From assembly GCF_000723885.1 (NCBI RefSeq), contig NZ_CCDG010000026.1, positions 62,001-126,000 of the forward strand: 64,000 nucleotides of DNA, given 5' to 3'. The position numbers and the translations under genes are program-made. The first letter of the stretch is position 1; each line of letters opens with the position of its first letter. The DNA comes from Paenibacillus camerounensis (lineage in GTDB: Bacteria > Bacillota > Bacilli > Paenibacillales > Paenibacillaceae). The notes beneath the pieces are model-generated. The model was not told where the DNA came from. It was given only the letters and a program-made list of their open reading frames with translations, and ran no database searches. Shown one piece after another: positions 27,523 to 36,242 of this stretch.

Positions 27523-27732
27523 TTGCAGCGGAGCTATTTAGCCAGGTTTAGTTGCAGAAAGTACTGTTACTTCAGCCCGGCGCATTTATTGAGCTTTCGC
27601 GTTTGCAGATTATAAATATAATTGCGTTCCATATCGGAACCTAAGCAGTATCCCCTATTTTTTTCAAAAAATAAGAAGATTTAACGCATCAACCCGTCTT
27701 ATAGATATAAACGTCACAATGGGAGGGCTGTA

Positions 27733-28317
27733 ATGACAGAACCAGTCGAAGATAGATTGATCATCGAAAGGGTGCTGGGGGGAGACCGGGAGGCATTTGC
27801 AGTGCTGATTGATAAATATAGCCCAAGGCTCTATTTTTTCCTGCTGGAGATGGGCTCTTCTCCTCAGGATGCACAGGACCAGGCTCAGGAAGCTTTTATT
27901 CAAGCCTACAGGAAGCTTCGCAGTCACCGTTTGCAATCCAGCTTTTCAGCGTGGCTGTATGCCATCGCTGTCAATGTGTTCAGAGAAGCCGGGCGGCGCA
28001 AGCGCTTCAGCTTTGCAAATGACCTGTTGAATGTTCAAATCGACAGCTCTCCTACTCCGGAAGAGCGGTACATGCGCAGAGAAAGCGAAGTCGAACTTCA
28101 ACGTCTGATCCAAAAGCTGCCGCAGCGCTACCGTATTGTCCTGCTTCTCTATTACACGGAGGATTTAAGCTATGAGGAGATTTCGGCGGTGACAGGCCTG
28201 ACCCTGCATCAGGTGAAGAACCGCCTGTATCAGGCACGCCGCAAACTAAAAAAACTATGGCCCGGGAAAATCATGAAGGAGGATGCTTATGGCCAAACCA
28301 AATCATACGAATGCTAA
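27733..28317 (+). CDS. ECF sigma factor (sigma-70 family)
   Basis: 194 residues. Region 2 (residues ~20-85) contains L-I-D-K-Y-S-P-R-L-Y, D-A-Q-D-Q-A-Q-E-A-F-I-Q-A-Y and F-S-A-W-L-Y-A-I-A-V-N; region 4 (~125-175) has L-P-Q-R-Y-R-I-V-L-L-L-Y-Y and the L-S-Y-E-E-I-S-A-V-T-G helix-turn-helix. GGGAGG is 6 nt upstream. It overlaps the next gene by 29 nt; that product is a membrane DUF4179 protein and so probably the cognate anti-sigma factor. Confidence 0.92.
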   Translation: MTEPVEDRLIIERVLGGDREAFAVLIDKYSPRLYFFLLEMGSSPQDAQDQAQEAFIQAYRKLRSHRLQSSFSAWLYAIAVNVFREAGRRKRFSFANDLLNVQIDSSPTPEERYMRRESEVELQRLIQKLPQRYRIVLLLYYTEDLSYEEISAVTGLTLHQVKNRLYQARRKLKKLWPGKIMKEDAYGQTKSYEC

Positions 28318-29872
28318 CGATTGGCTGGATAATGAAATAAAAGCTTACAAAACATCTAAATCCTCATCGCTTAACAGACGTTTTACGGAGCAGGTTATGG
28401 GCCAGGTACGGCAAACGGAAATAGCCCCCCTCCCTTCAGCCCCTAAGCAACAAAGATTCGCCGGACTGCGCTGGGGAGCGGGCATACTTGGCGGAATGGC
28501 ATTAATTCTGGTGCTTTATGGTTTGACGAGAACGGATGCCTCTTATGAACCGGGGAGCGAACGAATATTCCAGGCGCACACGATGATGCCGTTCAACAAG
28601 CTCGTGCACTGGACAGATCCCGGAATGCAGAATGCCCAATCGCTAGGGCTTGTACAAATGCCTGCTGTCAGCATCACAGATCAGGGCTACACACTGTCAC
28701 TCGAAGAGGTAATTGCTGATGATACACGGATTGTATTCTCACTTCTGCTGACAGATTCTTCGGGACAGACGAATCACAATTGGAAGAATGCTTTTGGTCA
28801 CAATATGATTCAGATCAAAGATGAGGACGGGCAGGAAATTGCTTTTTTCCGGTCTGATATTCCCCTGCAGGATGGAGGGGACGAACAATCCCCGGCCTAT
28901 GAGAACGACAGGCTTTGGTTAACCTATGCGTACGATCAGCTCCCAGGAGACCACATCATTATTGAGAGCAATGTTAACAGACTCAATGTTAAGGAAGGTG
29001 GAGGTGCTTCAACCGGATTAAACGGTGACTGGAGCTTTAGTTATGAAGTGGATATAAGCAAGTCAAAAGAGCTGTCCACTTCCATTGAAATGGATCAGTC
29101 TTATACGACGCCGGGCGGTTTGAGTATTACGGCCCAGCGTCTTATCCTGACGCCGACCGGTGCTTTACTGCAGCTTGAGACCGGCTTATCGGATGAAGCC
29201 AGTAAGCATAGTCCGGTGGAGCTTAGTGAGAAGCTTTCACTTCAATTTCATTTGGAAAATGAAGCAGGTGAGGAAATCGGCCGCATCAACAATTATGGTT
29301 TTGACGGATACTCCTATTGGGACATTGGATACTTCAAGAGCGATGACCCTGCCGGCAGAGCCCAGCAATGGACCTTCGCCCTTCCTTACCTGCCCTTTGA
29401 CAGCAGCAGCATCAGGCTCGTGCTGGACGGTTACTCACTGCCCGTTCAGACAAACGATTCAGTAACCTTTGTTCCTGAGGATTTAAAGAACCAGCCGGCA
29501 GTCTTTCAAGGACAAGAAGATGTATTGCAGCTGCATGATTTTGAGATCAAAGATAACGGGGCAGGCAGCGGGCCTTCCGGCAGACTGCTGATTAGCGGTG
29601 AATTTGTGAACAGCTTCCAGGAGGACCGCTGGGTTGTTCGGGATGAATCGGGCAAAACATATAACGCCCAGTTTACAGGCCATACACAGCTTGGAGAGAT
29701 TGTAATCATTAATGCGCCCCAAGCAGATTCTGACAGTCCCTCATACTTCGATATTCCCGGCCTGACCGCACTACCAGAGAAGCTGACGCTGATCAGGACA
29801 GTTACTAATAAAAGGTACACTGATGTGGACTGGAGCTTAGATTTGCCGGAACCGGCCGGAGCGAAGGACTAA
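28289..29872 (+). CDS. DUF4179 membrane protein, likely anti-sigma factor
   Basis: 527 residues. A short cytosolic N-terminus (~50 residues) without an obvious zinc-finger H-x3-C-x2-C, one TM helix (W-G-A-G-I-L-G-G-M-A-L-I-L-V-L-Y-G-L), then a large outer part with DUF4179 (S-I-T-D-Q-G-Y-T-L-S-L-E-E-V-I-A-D-D-T-R) and a second DUF5643-like domain. ATG 28289 is preferred because AAGGAGG lies 6 nt upstream. The overlap with the sigma gene suggests one-to-one synthesis. Its 3' end overlaps the convergent FecE-type gene by 4 nt. The signal it reads is unknown. Confidence 0.85.
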   Translation: MAKPNHTNANDWLDNEIKAYKTSKSSSLNRRFTEQVMGQVRQTEIAPLPSAPKQQRFAGLRWGAGILGGMALILVLYGLTRTDASYEPGSERIFQAHTMMPFNKLVHWTDPGMQNAQSLGLVQMPAVSITDQGYTLSLEEVIADDTRIVFSLLLTDSSGQTNHNWKNAFGHNMIQIKDEDGQEIAFFRSDIPLQDGGDEQSPAYENDRLWLTYAYDQLPGDHIIIESNVNRLNVKEGGGASTGLNGDWSFSYEVDISKSKELSTSIEMDQSYTTPGGLSITAQRLILTPTGALLQLETGLSDEASKHSPVELSEKLSLQFHLENEAGEEIGRINNYGFDGYSYWDIGYFKSDDPAGRAQQWTFALPYLPFDSSSIRLVLDGYSLPVQTNDSVTFVPEDLKNQPAVFQGQEDVLQLHDFEIKDNGAGSGPSGRLLISGEFVNSFQEDRWVVRDESGKTYNAQFTGHTQLGEIVIINAPQADSDSPSYFDIPGLTALPEKLTLIRTVTNKRYTDVDWSLDLPEPAGAKD

Positions 29873-30711
29873 GCCTTGCGCTTCCCAACAGGAACCACCA
29901 GCGGTGTGCCTGTGACAGGGTCTTTAATGATTTTGCAGGATAAATCAAACACGTGTTCAACCAGTTCCTCAGTTACGATATCTTCCGGGCTTCCCTGGGC
30001 TACGATACTGCCCTCCTTCATCGCAATTAGATGGGTGGCATATCTTGCCGCATGATTCAGATCATGCAGGACCGCAACCAGGGTATGACCGCTGTGGTTA
30101 AGCTCTGCAAACAGCTCCAGCAGCTCAATCTGATAAGCGATATCCAGAAAAGTGGTCGGTTCATCCAGAAGCAGCAGCGGTGTCTGTTGGGCAAGCGCCA
30201 TCGCAACCCAGACACGCTGGCGTTGACCGCCTGACAATTCATCCACCTGGCGCTGAGCCAGACTCAGCGTTCCTGTCGCCTCCATTGCAGCATCGACGAT
30301 CTGCTTATCCTCTTCGCTCCATTGGCGGAACAGGCTCTGATGAGGATAACGCCCGCGGGCAACCAGATCAGCCGCCGTTATTCCCTCGGGTGCGGTGGCT
30401 GTCTGGGGCAGCAGGCCCAGCTTGCGGGCAACCTCTTTTCCCTTACTGGCGGCAATATCCTTTCCGTCCAGCATGACAACCCCTTTTTCAGGCTTCAACA
30501 GCCCGGATAATGCCCGCAAAAGCGTTGATTTGCCGCAGGCATTCGGACCAATAATAACGGTAAAGGAGTGGTGTGGTATTTCTACAGACAAGTTACCGAT
30601 GATGATCCGTTTATCATAGCTGACAGCCATATCTTCTCCCCATAACGGTGAGGCTGTGGCAGCGCTGGAGCTGGCAGACTTATTTGTAGCATTGGACGGA
30701 GATGATGTCAT
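29869..30711 (-). CDS. Iron-siderophore ABC transporter ATPase (FecE/FhuC type)
   Basis: 280 residues with a Ser/Ala/Thr-rich N-terminal tail of ~25 residues before the ATPase core. Walker A G-P-N-A-C-G-K-S-T-L, Q-loop P-Q-T-A, signature L-S-G-G-Q-R-Q-R, Walker B L-L-L-L-D-E-P-T-T-F-L-D, switch H-D-L-N-H. Last gene of the AraC/lipoprotein/permease/permease/ATPase operon, 49 nt after the second permease. It may also energise the second importer at 35-38 kb, which has none of its own, as FhuC does in other firmicutes. Confidence 0.93.
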   Translation of the reverse strand: MTSSPSNATNKSASSSAATASPLWGEDMAVSYDKRIIIGNLSVEIPHHSFTVIIGPNACGKSTLLRALSGLLKPEKGVVMLDGKDIAASKGKEVARKLGLLPQTATAPEGITAADLVARGRYPHQSLFRQWSEEDKQIVDAAMEATGTLSLAQRQVDELSGGQRQRVWVAMALAQQTPLLLLDEPTTFLDIAYQIELLELFAELNHSGHTLVAVLHDLNHAARYATHLIAMKEGSIVAQGSPEDIVTEELVEHVFDLSCKIIKDPVTGTPLVVPVGKRKA

Positions 30712-30760
30712 AGTACCTTGATCTCCTCCTTTCTTTTCTCAACGTAAAATTAACCTAAGC

Positions 30761-31831
30761 TTAAAGCGGTTTTCGCCGTGCCTGCATGAACAATAACCAT
30801 ACCAAGTACAGCCCGCCAAGTGATAGGGTGACAGCACCAACAGGAAGAATCGTTCCGCGGATAAGCCGTTGTGCAATGAAATCTGCTCCCAGGAGAAGCA
30901 GCGCTCCCATTGCAGCAGCGGGGAATAAGCTGCGCGAAGCGCCTGCAACCCGCTTAGCCATTTGTGGTGCTGCCAAGGCAACAAAAGTTGCAGGACCCAT
31001 GACTGCTGTAGGGATCGCGGTCAAGGCAACTGCAGTCGCCATCAGCAGTATACGGCTTTTTTCCACACTAACACCATGCGCTCTGGCTGTGTCGTCTCCC
31101 AGTTCCATTTCCCTTAAGGGTCTGCTCTGCAGCATAGCTGTCGCTATTATTACAATGACCATGATCGATGCAGGGGTTACTTGCTCCCGGCTCACTTCAT
31201 TCAGCGAACCAATTCCCCACGCTGCCGCTGTAAAAGCTGCACCTGCCTCACCGCGCAATAGAAGGATGGAGTTAACGCTGCTTAACATCGCGGATATTGC
31301 AATACCAACGATAATGAGGCGAAAGCCCTTTGATCCGCCGCGAAAAGCAAGAACGTATACAAGGATAGCCGTACCTATTCCACCTACAATTGCACCTGAA
31401 GCCACTGCGATAAAAGAAATCGAACCCGTACCCAGCAGCACCAGCAATGCTCCTGTATAAGACCCTGAACTAAAACCGATAATGTCAGGCGAGCCGAGCG
31501 GATTCTTAGTCAATGATTGAAAAATGGCTCCGCTGACACCAAGTCCTGCTCCAAATACAATCGCAGCAATGGCTCTTGGTAATCTCCACTCCACAACTAC
31601 TGTATGAATGATACCCTCTGCTTGCCCGTTTAGTGCCCGAAGTACATCTGCCACACTCACCTGCATCGTCCCTGCCATGAGTGACAGTGTTGCAATTCCA
31701 ACAATCACTCCACACATAACTAAGCTGGCTACCATAGCTTTTAATCCTATCCTGATGGATACTGGCCACTTGAGCACCAGCTCCCGGCGGCTATTCTCCG
31801 CTGACCGCAATTGTCTCATTCCTTTCATCAC
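30761..31831 (-). CDS. FecCD-family permease (second of the pair)
   Basis: 356 residues, about nine TM helices. Typical sequences: R-L-P-R-A-I-A-A-I-V-F-G-A-G-L-G-V-S-G in the N-terminal third, N-P-L-G-S-P-D-I-I-G, and the coupling loop G-P-A-T-F-V-A-L-A-A-P-Q-M-A-K-R near the end. The start is the GTG at 31831 or the ATG 3 nt on; both overlap closely with the upstream permease's stop and depend on its translation. It forms the channel with the permease encoded just upstream. Confidence 0.9.
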   Translation of the reverse strand: MMKGMRQLRSAENSRRELVLKWPVSIRIGLKAMVASLVMCGVIVGIATLSLMAGTMQVSVADVLRALNGQAEGIIHTVVVEWRLPRAIAAIVFGAGLGVSGAIFQSLTKNPLGSPDIIGFSSGSYTGALLVLLGTGSISFIAVASGAIVGGIGTAILVYVLAFRGGSKGFRLIIVGIAISAMLSSVNSILLLRGEAGAAFTAAAWGIGSLNEVSREQVTPASIMVIVIIATAMLQSRPLREMELGDDTARAHGVSVEKSRILLMATAVALTAIPTAVMGPATFVALAAPQMAKRVAGASRSLFPAAAMGALLLLGADFIAQRLIRGTILPVGAVTLSLGGLYLVWLLFMQARRKPL

Positions 31832-31834
31832 CCG

Positions 31835-32869
31835 TTACAGGCCGCTTGCTTTTTTTCTGCGTATCAGAACGATTAGGACAGGAGCCCCAAGGAAGGCGGT
31901 TATTATGCCCACTGGAATTTCTGCCGGAGGCATCAGCACCCTGCCGATAATATCGGATACAAGCAACAGAAGCGGCGCAGCCACAATAGAATACACAAAA
32001 ATCCAGCGCTGATCCGGACCCGTCACCCACCGGACACTGTGGGGAACCATCAGGCCAATGAATCCGATTGGACCTGCTATAGCGGTAGCCCCGCCTGCGA
32101 GCAGGGTTACACCTAACAGGCTGATCAGACGCGTACGCTGAATATTTACACCCATAGATGCAGCGCGGTCATCGCCAAGAGCAACTGCATTCAGTGCCGG
32201 CGATAGAGCAAGTGTAAGCACCACACCAACAAGTATAAAAGGAAGAACAGGGACCAGATCACTTAAGCTCCTTCTTGCCAAGGAGCCGACGCTCCACTCC
32301 AGCATTGCGGAAAAAGCCTCGCTGTTCATCATCCGGAATACAGCGGTAATCCCGCTAAGTACCGCTCCAAGTGCTACGCCGGCAAGTGTAATCTGCACGG
32401 GTGCCGGAGACATTCGCCCTGCCCCGCCGCTAATGATGTATACCGCAACCGTCGCCAGCAAAGCCCCGCCAAAGGCAAACCACATATAGCCTGATATAGT
32501 AGAAACGGAAAATAAACCTATCCCCGCTGCTACAGCGAATGCAGCACCTGCATTGACGCCCAGAATCCCGGGATCCGCAAGCGGATTTCGTGTAAAAGCT
32601 TGAATAAGTGCACCCGACAAGCCCAGTGCACCGCCTACAACTAATGACAGTATGGTGCGCGGCACTCGTGCTTCCTGCACCGCAGTGTGATCATAACTTC
32701 CATCGAAGGCGGTGAGTGCATTCCATACCGTAGCAGCAGAAAGCGGCTTAGCACCAACCATCAGGCTGATCACTACGCCACCCCCTAATAAGAACAGCAG
32801 GATAAGCAGACCCGCTGTTCTAGCCTGCTCCTGTCCTTCTTGCTGCACGGATCGACCAGAAACTACCAC
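31835..32869 (-). CDS. FecCD-family permease (first of the pair)
   Basis: 344 residues, about nine TM helices. Seen: R-V-P-R-T-I-L-S-L-V-V-G-G-A-L-G-L-S-G, N-P-L-A-D-P-G-I-L-G and the coupling region G-P-I-G-F-I-G-L-M-V-P-H. The start is GTG 32869 with AAAGGAG 9 nt upstream, 6 nt after the lipoprotein stop. Homologous to, but clearly different from, its partner. Confidence 0.92.
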   Translation of the reverse strand: MVVSGRSVQQEGQEQARTAGLLILLFLLGGGVVISLMVGAKPLSAATVWNALTAFDGSYDHTAVQEARVPRTILSLVVGGALGLSGALIQAFTRNPLADPGILGVNAGAAFAVAAGIGLFSVSTISGYMWFAFGGALLATVAVYIISGGAGRMSPAPVQITLAGVALGAVLSGITAVFRMMNSEAFSAMLEWSVGSLARRSLSDLVPVLPFILVGVVLTLALSPALNAVALGDDRAASMGVNIQRTRLISLLGVTLLAGGATAIAGPIGFIGLMVPHSVRWVTGPDQRWIFVYSIVAAPLLLLVSDIIGRVLMPPAEIPVGIITAFLGAPVLIVLIRRKKASGL

Positions 32870-32875
32870 CTTAAA

Positions 32876-33940
32876 TTACTCCTTGCCTTTGAGTGCATCG
32901 GCGAATTGAGGAACAAGATGCTCCACAGCCCACAGCAGCGCAGGAATACTTCCCGTGGAAAAAGCCCGTGAGGATTGACGGTCTAAAACGACTGCTCTGC
33001 CATCCGTTACAGAAGGGATTTTTTGGAACAGGGGCTGGTCTGTCACAACGCCCGGCTCAACGCCAATCGGCACAACGATTGTTAAGTCTGCATCCAGCAG
33101 CTCCAGACGTTCGTCAGCGATCTTGATCGCAAAATTCGTATTCTCAACCGCTTCAATCTCCGGCTTCGTTACAAAGCCCAGACGTTTCACAAAATCAATA
33201 CGTGTGCTTCCTGTGACATAGGCACCGAAGCCGCTTGATTGGTAGGAGCCCACTACTACAGTTTTTCCGCTGAATTCAGGATGCTCCCCGGCAGCCTTGG
33301 TAAAGGCATCACTTACCTGTGCCAGCAGCTTTTCGCCTTCTTCCTCCTTATTTAATGCTTGGGCGATTATGCGAAGCTGATCCTCAGAGGAGGTCTTATA
33401 GCGGTCAGCTCCGCTGGGAATTCCAACCGTAGGCGCAATATCCGTCAACCGCTTATAACGTTCCTCGTCTCCCGAAGATTTAACGTCCAGAATCAGGTCC
33501 GGCTGCAGGCTGGCAATAAGCTCATAATCCGGCTCCAGTGTGCCGATAATGGTCGGCGCTGTCTGATAGCTGCCCTCCAGCCAAGGACCTACACCCTCAC
33601 CGCCAAAGGCAACCCAGTCACTGGCCCCGATCGGTTCAACTCCCAGACTAAGCACTGTCTCTGCATCCCCCCAGCCTAGAGCAACGATCCGTTTGGGCTC
33701 TGCTGTGATTTCTACTGTACCGAATTTCGTTTCGATAGAGGTATGATAAGGCTGTACGGCTGCCTGATCTGTATTTGCAGGCACATTCGCTGCATTGGAC
33801 TGAGTCACAGCTGTATTCTGCGACCCCGGCTTATTATTGTCTGCTGCCCCATTGGTAGTATTGCCTCCTGTAGAACAAGCACTAATGGCTAACGTTAGAC
33901 ATAGCAGCATGGCAGCTGCCCATTTTTTACTGTGAAACAT
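32876..33940 (-). CDS. Iron-siderophore-binding lipoprotein (internal start in the AraC frame)
   Basis: 354 residues from ATG 33940, preceded at 8 nt by GAGGAGG. A perfect lipoprotein signal: S-K-K-W, a hydrophobic stretch and the lipobox L-A-I-S-A-C, then a Thr/Asn/Ala-rich linker. The rest is a Peripla_BP_2 domain (P-K-R-I-V-A-L-G-W-G-D-A-E-T-V-L-S-L-G, P-D-L-I-L, T-D-Q-P-L-F-Q-K-I-P). It should hold the ferric siderophore outside the membrane for the permeases immediately downstream. Transcription probably starts just upstream within the AraC-coding frame, under Fur. Confidence 0.88.
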   Translation of the reverse strand: MFHSKKWAAAMLLCLTLAISACSTGGNTTNGAADNNKPGSQNTAVTQSNAANVPANTDQAAVQPYHTSIETKFGTVEITAEPKRIVALGWGDAETVLSLGVEPIGASDWVAFGGEGVGPWLEGSYQTAPTIIGTLEPDYELIASLQPDLILDVKSSGDEERYKRLTDIAPTVGIPSGADRYKTSSEDQLRIIAQALNKEEEGEKLLAQVSDAFTKAAGEHPEFSGKTVVVGSYQSSGFGAYVTGSTRIDFVKRLGFVTKPEIEAVENTNFAIKIADERLELLDADLTIVVPIGVEPGVVTDQPLFQKIPSVTDGRAVVLDRQSSRAFSTGSIPALLWAVEHLVPQFADALKGKE

Positions 33941-34906
33941 GGATGAAGCCTCCTCTTCGGCACCTAAATAAGAATGATAATCTTTATCATTACTATACAG
34001 TGGCAAAAGAGCCTCTCCCATGTCATATCGTGCCAAACCGGATGTCATATATGGACAAACAGACTCAGAACGATGCTCATTCCGGTATCGGAGCGGTGAT
34101 ATACCTGCATATTTTTTAAACATTTTACTGAAGTAATAGCTATCGGGCATACCGATGCGCTCAGCGATCTCTTGAAGCGTTGCCTCTGTACTCACTAATA
34201 ACTGCTTGGACTTGGAAATACGGAGATGGATGAGATACTCAATGGGGCTTTTTCCAGTCTCGCTCTTGAATAATCTTGAGAAATGGCGTGGACTGCAATA
34301 TAAAGCTGCAGCTAGTTGTTCTAGTGTAATGGGTCTGGGGAAGTTACCCTGCATATATTGAATCGCCCTGGACACCAGCTCACTGTGAATCTGCACAGCA
34401 CCACTGGTATTCCCCTGCTGAAGAACCTCGTATACAAATTGATACATGAGTGATTTCACACGAATCCGCTGAAGCTTATCTGAAGTCTGGTGCTCCCACG
34501 CTGCATGCATCTCTTTTACCTGATCCAGCAGTGTAGCGGAAGAAATTGGAGTGACACTGTAGTTCTGATAGTATGCGGCATGCCGGTCTTTTGCGGATAA
34601 CAATCTCTGCTTGAGCAGCTCAGGCAACGTAGCACTATAAAAAATCAGATAGTATTCAAATCGGGATTCAATTCTGTCGACTGTTAATTTATTTCCCTTA
34701 ACCCCGTGTAAGACAAGATACTGCTGAACAGCATGCTTACCCTCGCCTAAACCAACTCTTGCTTCTCCTTTTATAGCATACAAAAAACAGTTGGCAGGCA
34801 GACGATAGGATGCACAGGCCTCGTCCTCATATCGCACAATACGGCGTATATCCAGCACATTAATATGCGAATGGCTCCAAACCAGCGATAGCTGGCTCGC
34901 TTGCAT
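32876..34906 (-). CDS. AraC regulator reading in frame into a siderophore-binding lipoprotein (one ORF)
   Basis: From ATG 34906 (GAGGTGG 6 nt upstream) one uninterrupted frame runs to 32876, 676 residues. The first ~280 residues are an AraC-type protein: N-terminal sensing half, then two HTH motifs (T-L-E-Q-L-A-A-A-L-Y-C-S-P-R-H-F-S-R-L-F and A-E-R-I-G-M-P-D-S-Y-Y-F-S-K-M-F) ending R-Y-R-N-E-H-R. A ~40-residue linker follows, and then a lipoprotein signal peptide with its own ribosome site (listed separately). AraC/binding-protein fusions like B. subtilis Btr are known, but those lack an export signal in the middle. The linker DNA contains a Fur box. Two gene products from one frame is the simplest reading; a stop codon may have been lost. 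Confidence 0.8.
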   Translation of the reverse strand: MQASQLSLVWSHSHINVLDIRRIVRYEDEACASYRLPANCFLYAIKGEARVGLGEGKHAVQQYLVLHGVKGNKLTVDRIESRFEYYLIFYSATLPELLKQRLLSAKDRHAAYYQNYSVTPISSATLLDQVKEMHAAWEHQTSDKLQRIRVKSLMYQFVYEVLQQGNTSGAVQIHSELVSRAIQYMQGNFPRPITLEQLAAALYCSPRHFSRLFKSETGKSPIEYLIHLRISKSKQLLVSTEATLQEIAERIGMPDSYYFSKMFKKYAGISPLRYRNEHRSESVCPYMTSGLARYDMGEALLPLYSNDKDYHSYLGAEEEASSMFHSKKWAAAMLLCLTLAISACSTGGNTTNGAADNNKPGSQNTAVTQSNAANVPANTDQAAVQPYHTSIETKFGTVEITAEPKRIVALGWGDAETVLSLGVEPIGASDWVAFGGEGVGPWLEGSYQTAPTIIGTLEPDYELIASLQPDLILDVKSSGDEERYKRLTDIAPTVGIPSGADRYKTSSEDQLRIIAQALNKEEEGEKLLAQVSDAFTKAAGEHPEFSGKTVVVGSYQSSGFGAYVTGSTRIDFVKRLGFVTKPEIEAVENTNFAIKIADERLELLDADLTIVVPIGVEPGVVTDQPLFQKIPSVTDGRAVVLDRQSSRAFSTGSIPALLWAVEHLVPQFADALKGKE
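33973..33991 (-). promoter_or_regulatory. Fur box inside the AraC-lipoprotein frame
   Basis: aatgataatctttatcatt, a 19-nt near-palindrome matching the Fur operator core (GATAAT ... TTATC). It lies 33 nt before the lipoprotein ATG. On the minus strand TTGCCA and GATTAT in suitable spacing could be the promoter. This supports separate, iron-repressed transcription of the transporter genes. Confidence 0.7.
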
Positions 34907-34959
34907 GATCCCCCACCTCTTTCTTTTTCCCAAAAAAGCTAAACTCATTATATTATATT

Positions 34960-34974
34960 TGATAATAATTCTCA
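34960..34974 (-). promoter_or_regulatory. Fur box upstream of the AraC gene
   Basis: tgataataattctca matches the Fur consensus TGATAATnATTATCA at all but one position. It lies 54 nt before the chosen ATG and overlaps a TATAAT-like stretch (tataatataat on the minus strand). It argues against any start codon further upstream. Confidence 0.75.
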
Positions 34975-35150
34975 CTAGGAATTCTGTTTATAGAGCATTT
35001 TAATAAGTCCCGATAAACCACTCCATATCGTAACCGATACGCTCTTTAATGCCACCGTTTCATTTAATCCTATTTCTAAAAAGCAAATAACGATGAAGTG
35101 GCATAATACAACTGCTCCTACATGAACTAAGATCCTCAATTTTTTAAATT

Positions 35151-35182
35151 AAAAAAACGGCTCGTCCGAAGACAAACCGTTT
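35151..35182 (-). terminator. Terminator of the second importer operon
   Basis: On the minus strand, cggtttgtc-ttcg-gacgagccg followed by seven T: a stem with G-U pairs and a UUCG tetraloop, starting at the permease stop codon. Confidence 0.85.
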
Positions 35183-36242
35183 AAGCTTTACTTTTCAACA
35201 ATGATTTCCGTAATAAAAACAGAAAAAAAGGCGCCCCCAGCAGCGTAGTAACCGCCCCCACCGGCAGGCTGGTCTGATGATTCTCCATGCCCGGAAAGGG
35301 CAGCCTGAGCGTGATGCTTTGTCCGATCCAATCGGAAGCCAGTAATAATAAGGCTGAGAGCAGAGCGCTGGCCGGAAATAGCACCAACGGCTTTCGTCCT
35401 ACAAGCAGTGAAGCAATATGCGGTCCTATGAGTCCAATAAAGCCTATAGCTCCTACTACGGAAACCGTAGCTGCCGTCAGCCCCGAGGCGATGATCAGCA
35501 GCATTACCCTGGACCTGTTTACGTTAAGGCCCAAACCCGTGGCGGTTGCATCCCCTAATTGCAGCAGCTCCGCTTTTTTTGCATACATCAGGGACAGCAG
35601 CAGACCAAGGATCGTCCATGGCCAGAGCAAGGTCCAGCTGGACCAGCTTCGTCCATTCAGGGAGCCAAACGTCCATAAAAAAATGGTAGACAAGCCTTGC
35701 TGACCCTGTAAAAGAAATAGCGAGGTTGCTGACTGTAGTATAGCTGTCACAATCAGGCCTATGAGCGCAAGCCTTGTCCTGTTGCCGGCATGTCCGGCAT
35801 TGAGTGTAACCACCAATAACACTGCCGCCAGTCCGCCAAATAAGGCGACAACAGTAAGCGGTACACTCTTGACGAGAGGATCAGCCGCAAAAATAAGCCA
35901 GAGCACCGCAGACAGCACAGCCCCGGAGGATGCACCTACAAGGCCGGGCTCCACAAGCGGATTGCGCATGACAACCTGGAGGATGGCCCCGGCAGTACCC
36001 AGCATCAATCCGGCAGCAATAGCAATTAGAGCACGGGGCAATCTTAAATTCCATACGATGTAACGAAGGTCCTCATTGCTGCGGCGATGAAACAAGGCCT
36101 GCATAACCTGCTCAGGCGTCAGTGAAGCTTTACCAAGTCCAATATGCAGGACGAACATCACGGAGATGCCCAGCAGAAGACAAAAAAAGGCGCCTCTTAT
36201 TCTCAGTCCTTGAGCCCCTGCCTTCCCCCCTTTCTTAATCAT
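35181..36242 (-). CDS. FecCD-family permease (second importer, distal gene)
   Basis: 353 residues, about nine TM helices. Seen: R-L-P-R-A-L-I-A-I-A-A-G-L-M-L-G-T-A-G, N-P-L-V-E-P-G-L-V-G and the coupling loop G-A-I-G-F-I-G-L-I-G-P-H. Its start overlaps the upstream permease by 8 nt. No ATPase follows; the terminator is right behind it. Confidence 0.92.
   Translation of the reverse strand: MIKKGGKAGAQGLRIRGAFFCLLLGISVMFVLHIGLGKASLTPEQVMQALFHRRSNEDLRYIVWNLRLPRALIAIAAGLMLGTAGAILQVVMRNPLVEPGLVGASSGAVLSAVLWLIFAADPLVKSVPLTVVALFGGLAAVLLVVTLNAGHAGNRTRLALIGLIVTAILQSATSLFLLQGQQGLSTIFLWTFGSLNGRSWSSWTLLWPWTILGLLLSLMYAKKAELLQLGDATATGLGLNVNRSRVMLLIIASGLTAATVSVVGAIGFIGLIGPHIASLLVGRKPLVLFPASALLSALLLLASDWIGQSITLRLPFPGMENHQTSLPVGAVTTLLGAPFFLFLLRKSLLKSKA

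Noticed and set aside
27690-27715. An ECF-type promoter (caaccc, 16 nt, cgtc) before the sigma gene
   Set aside because: Transcription would start inside or after the Shine-Dalgarno, leaving no usable ribosome site.
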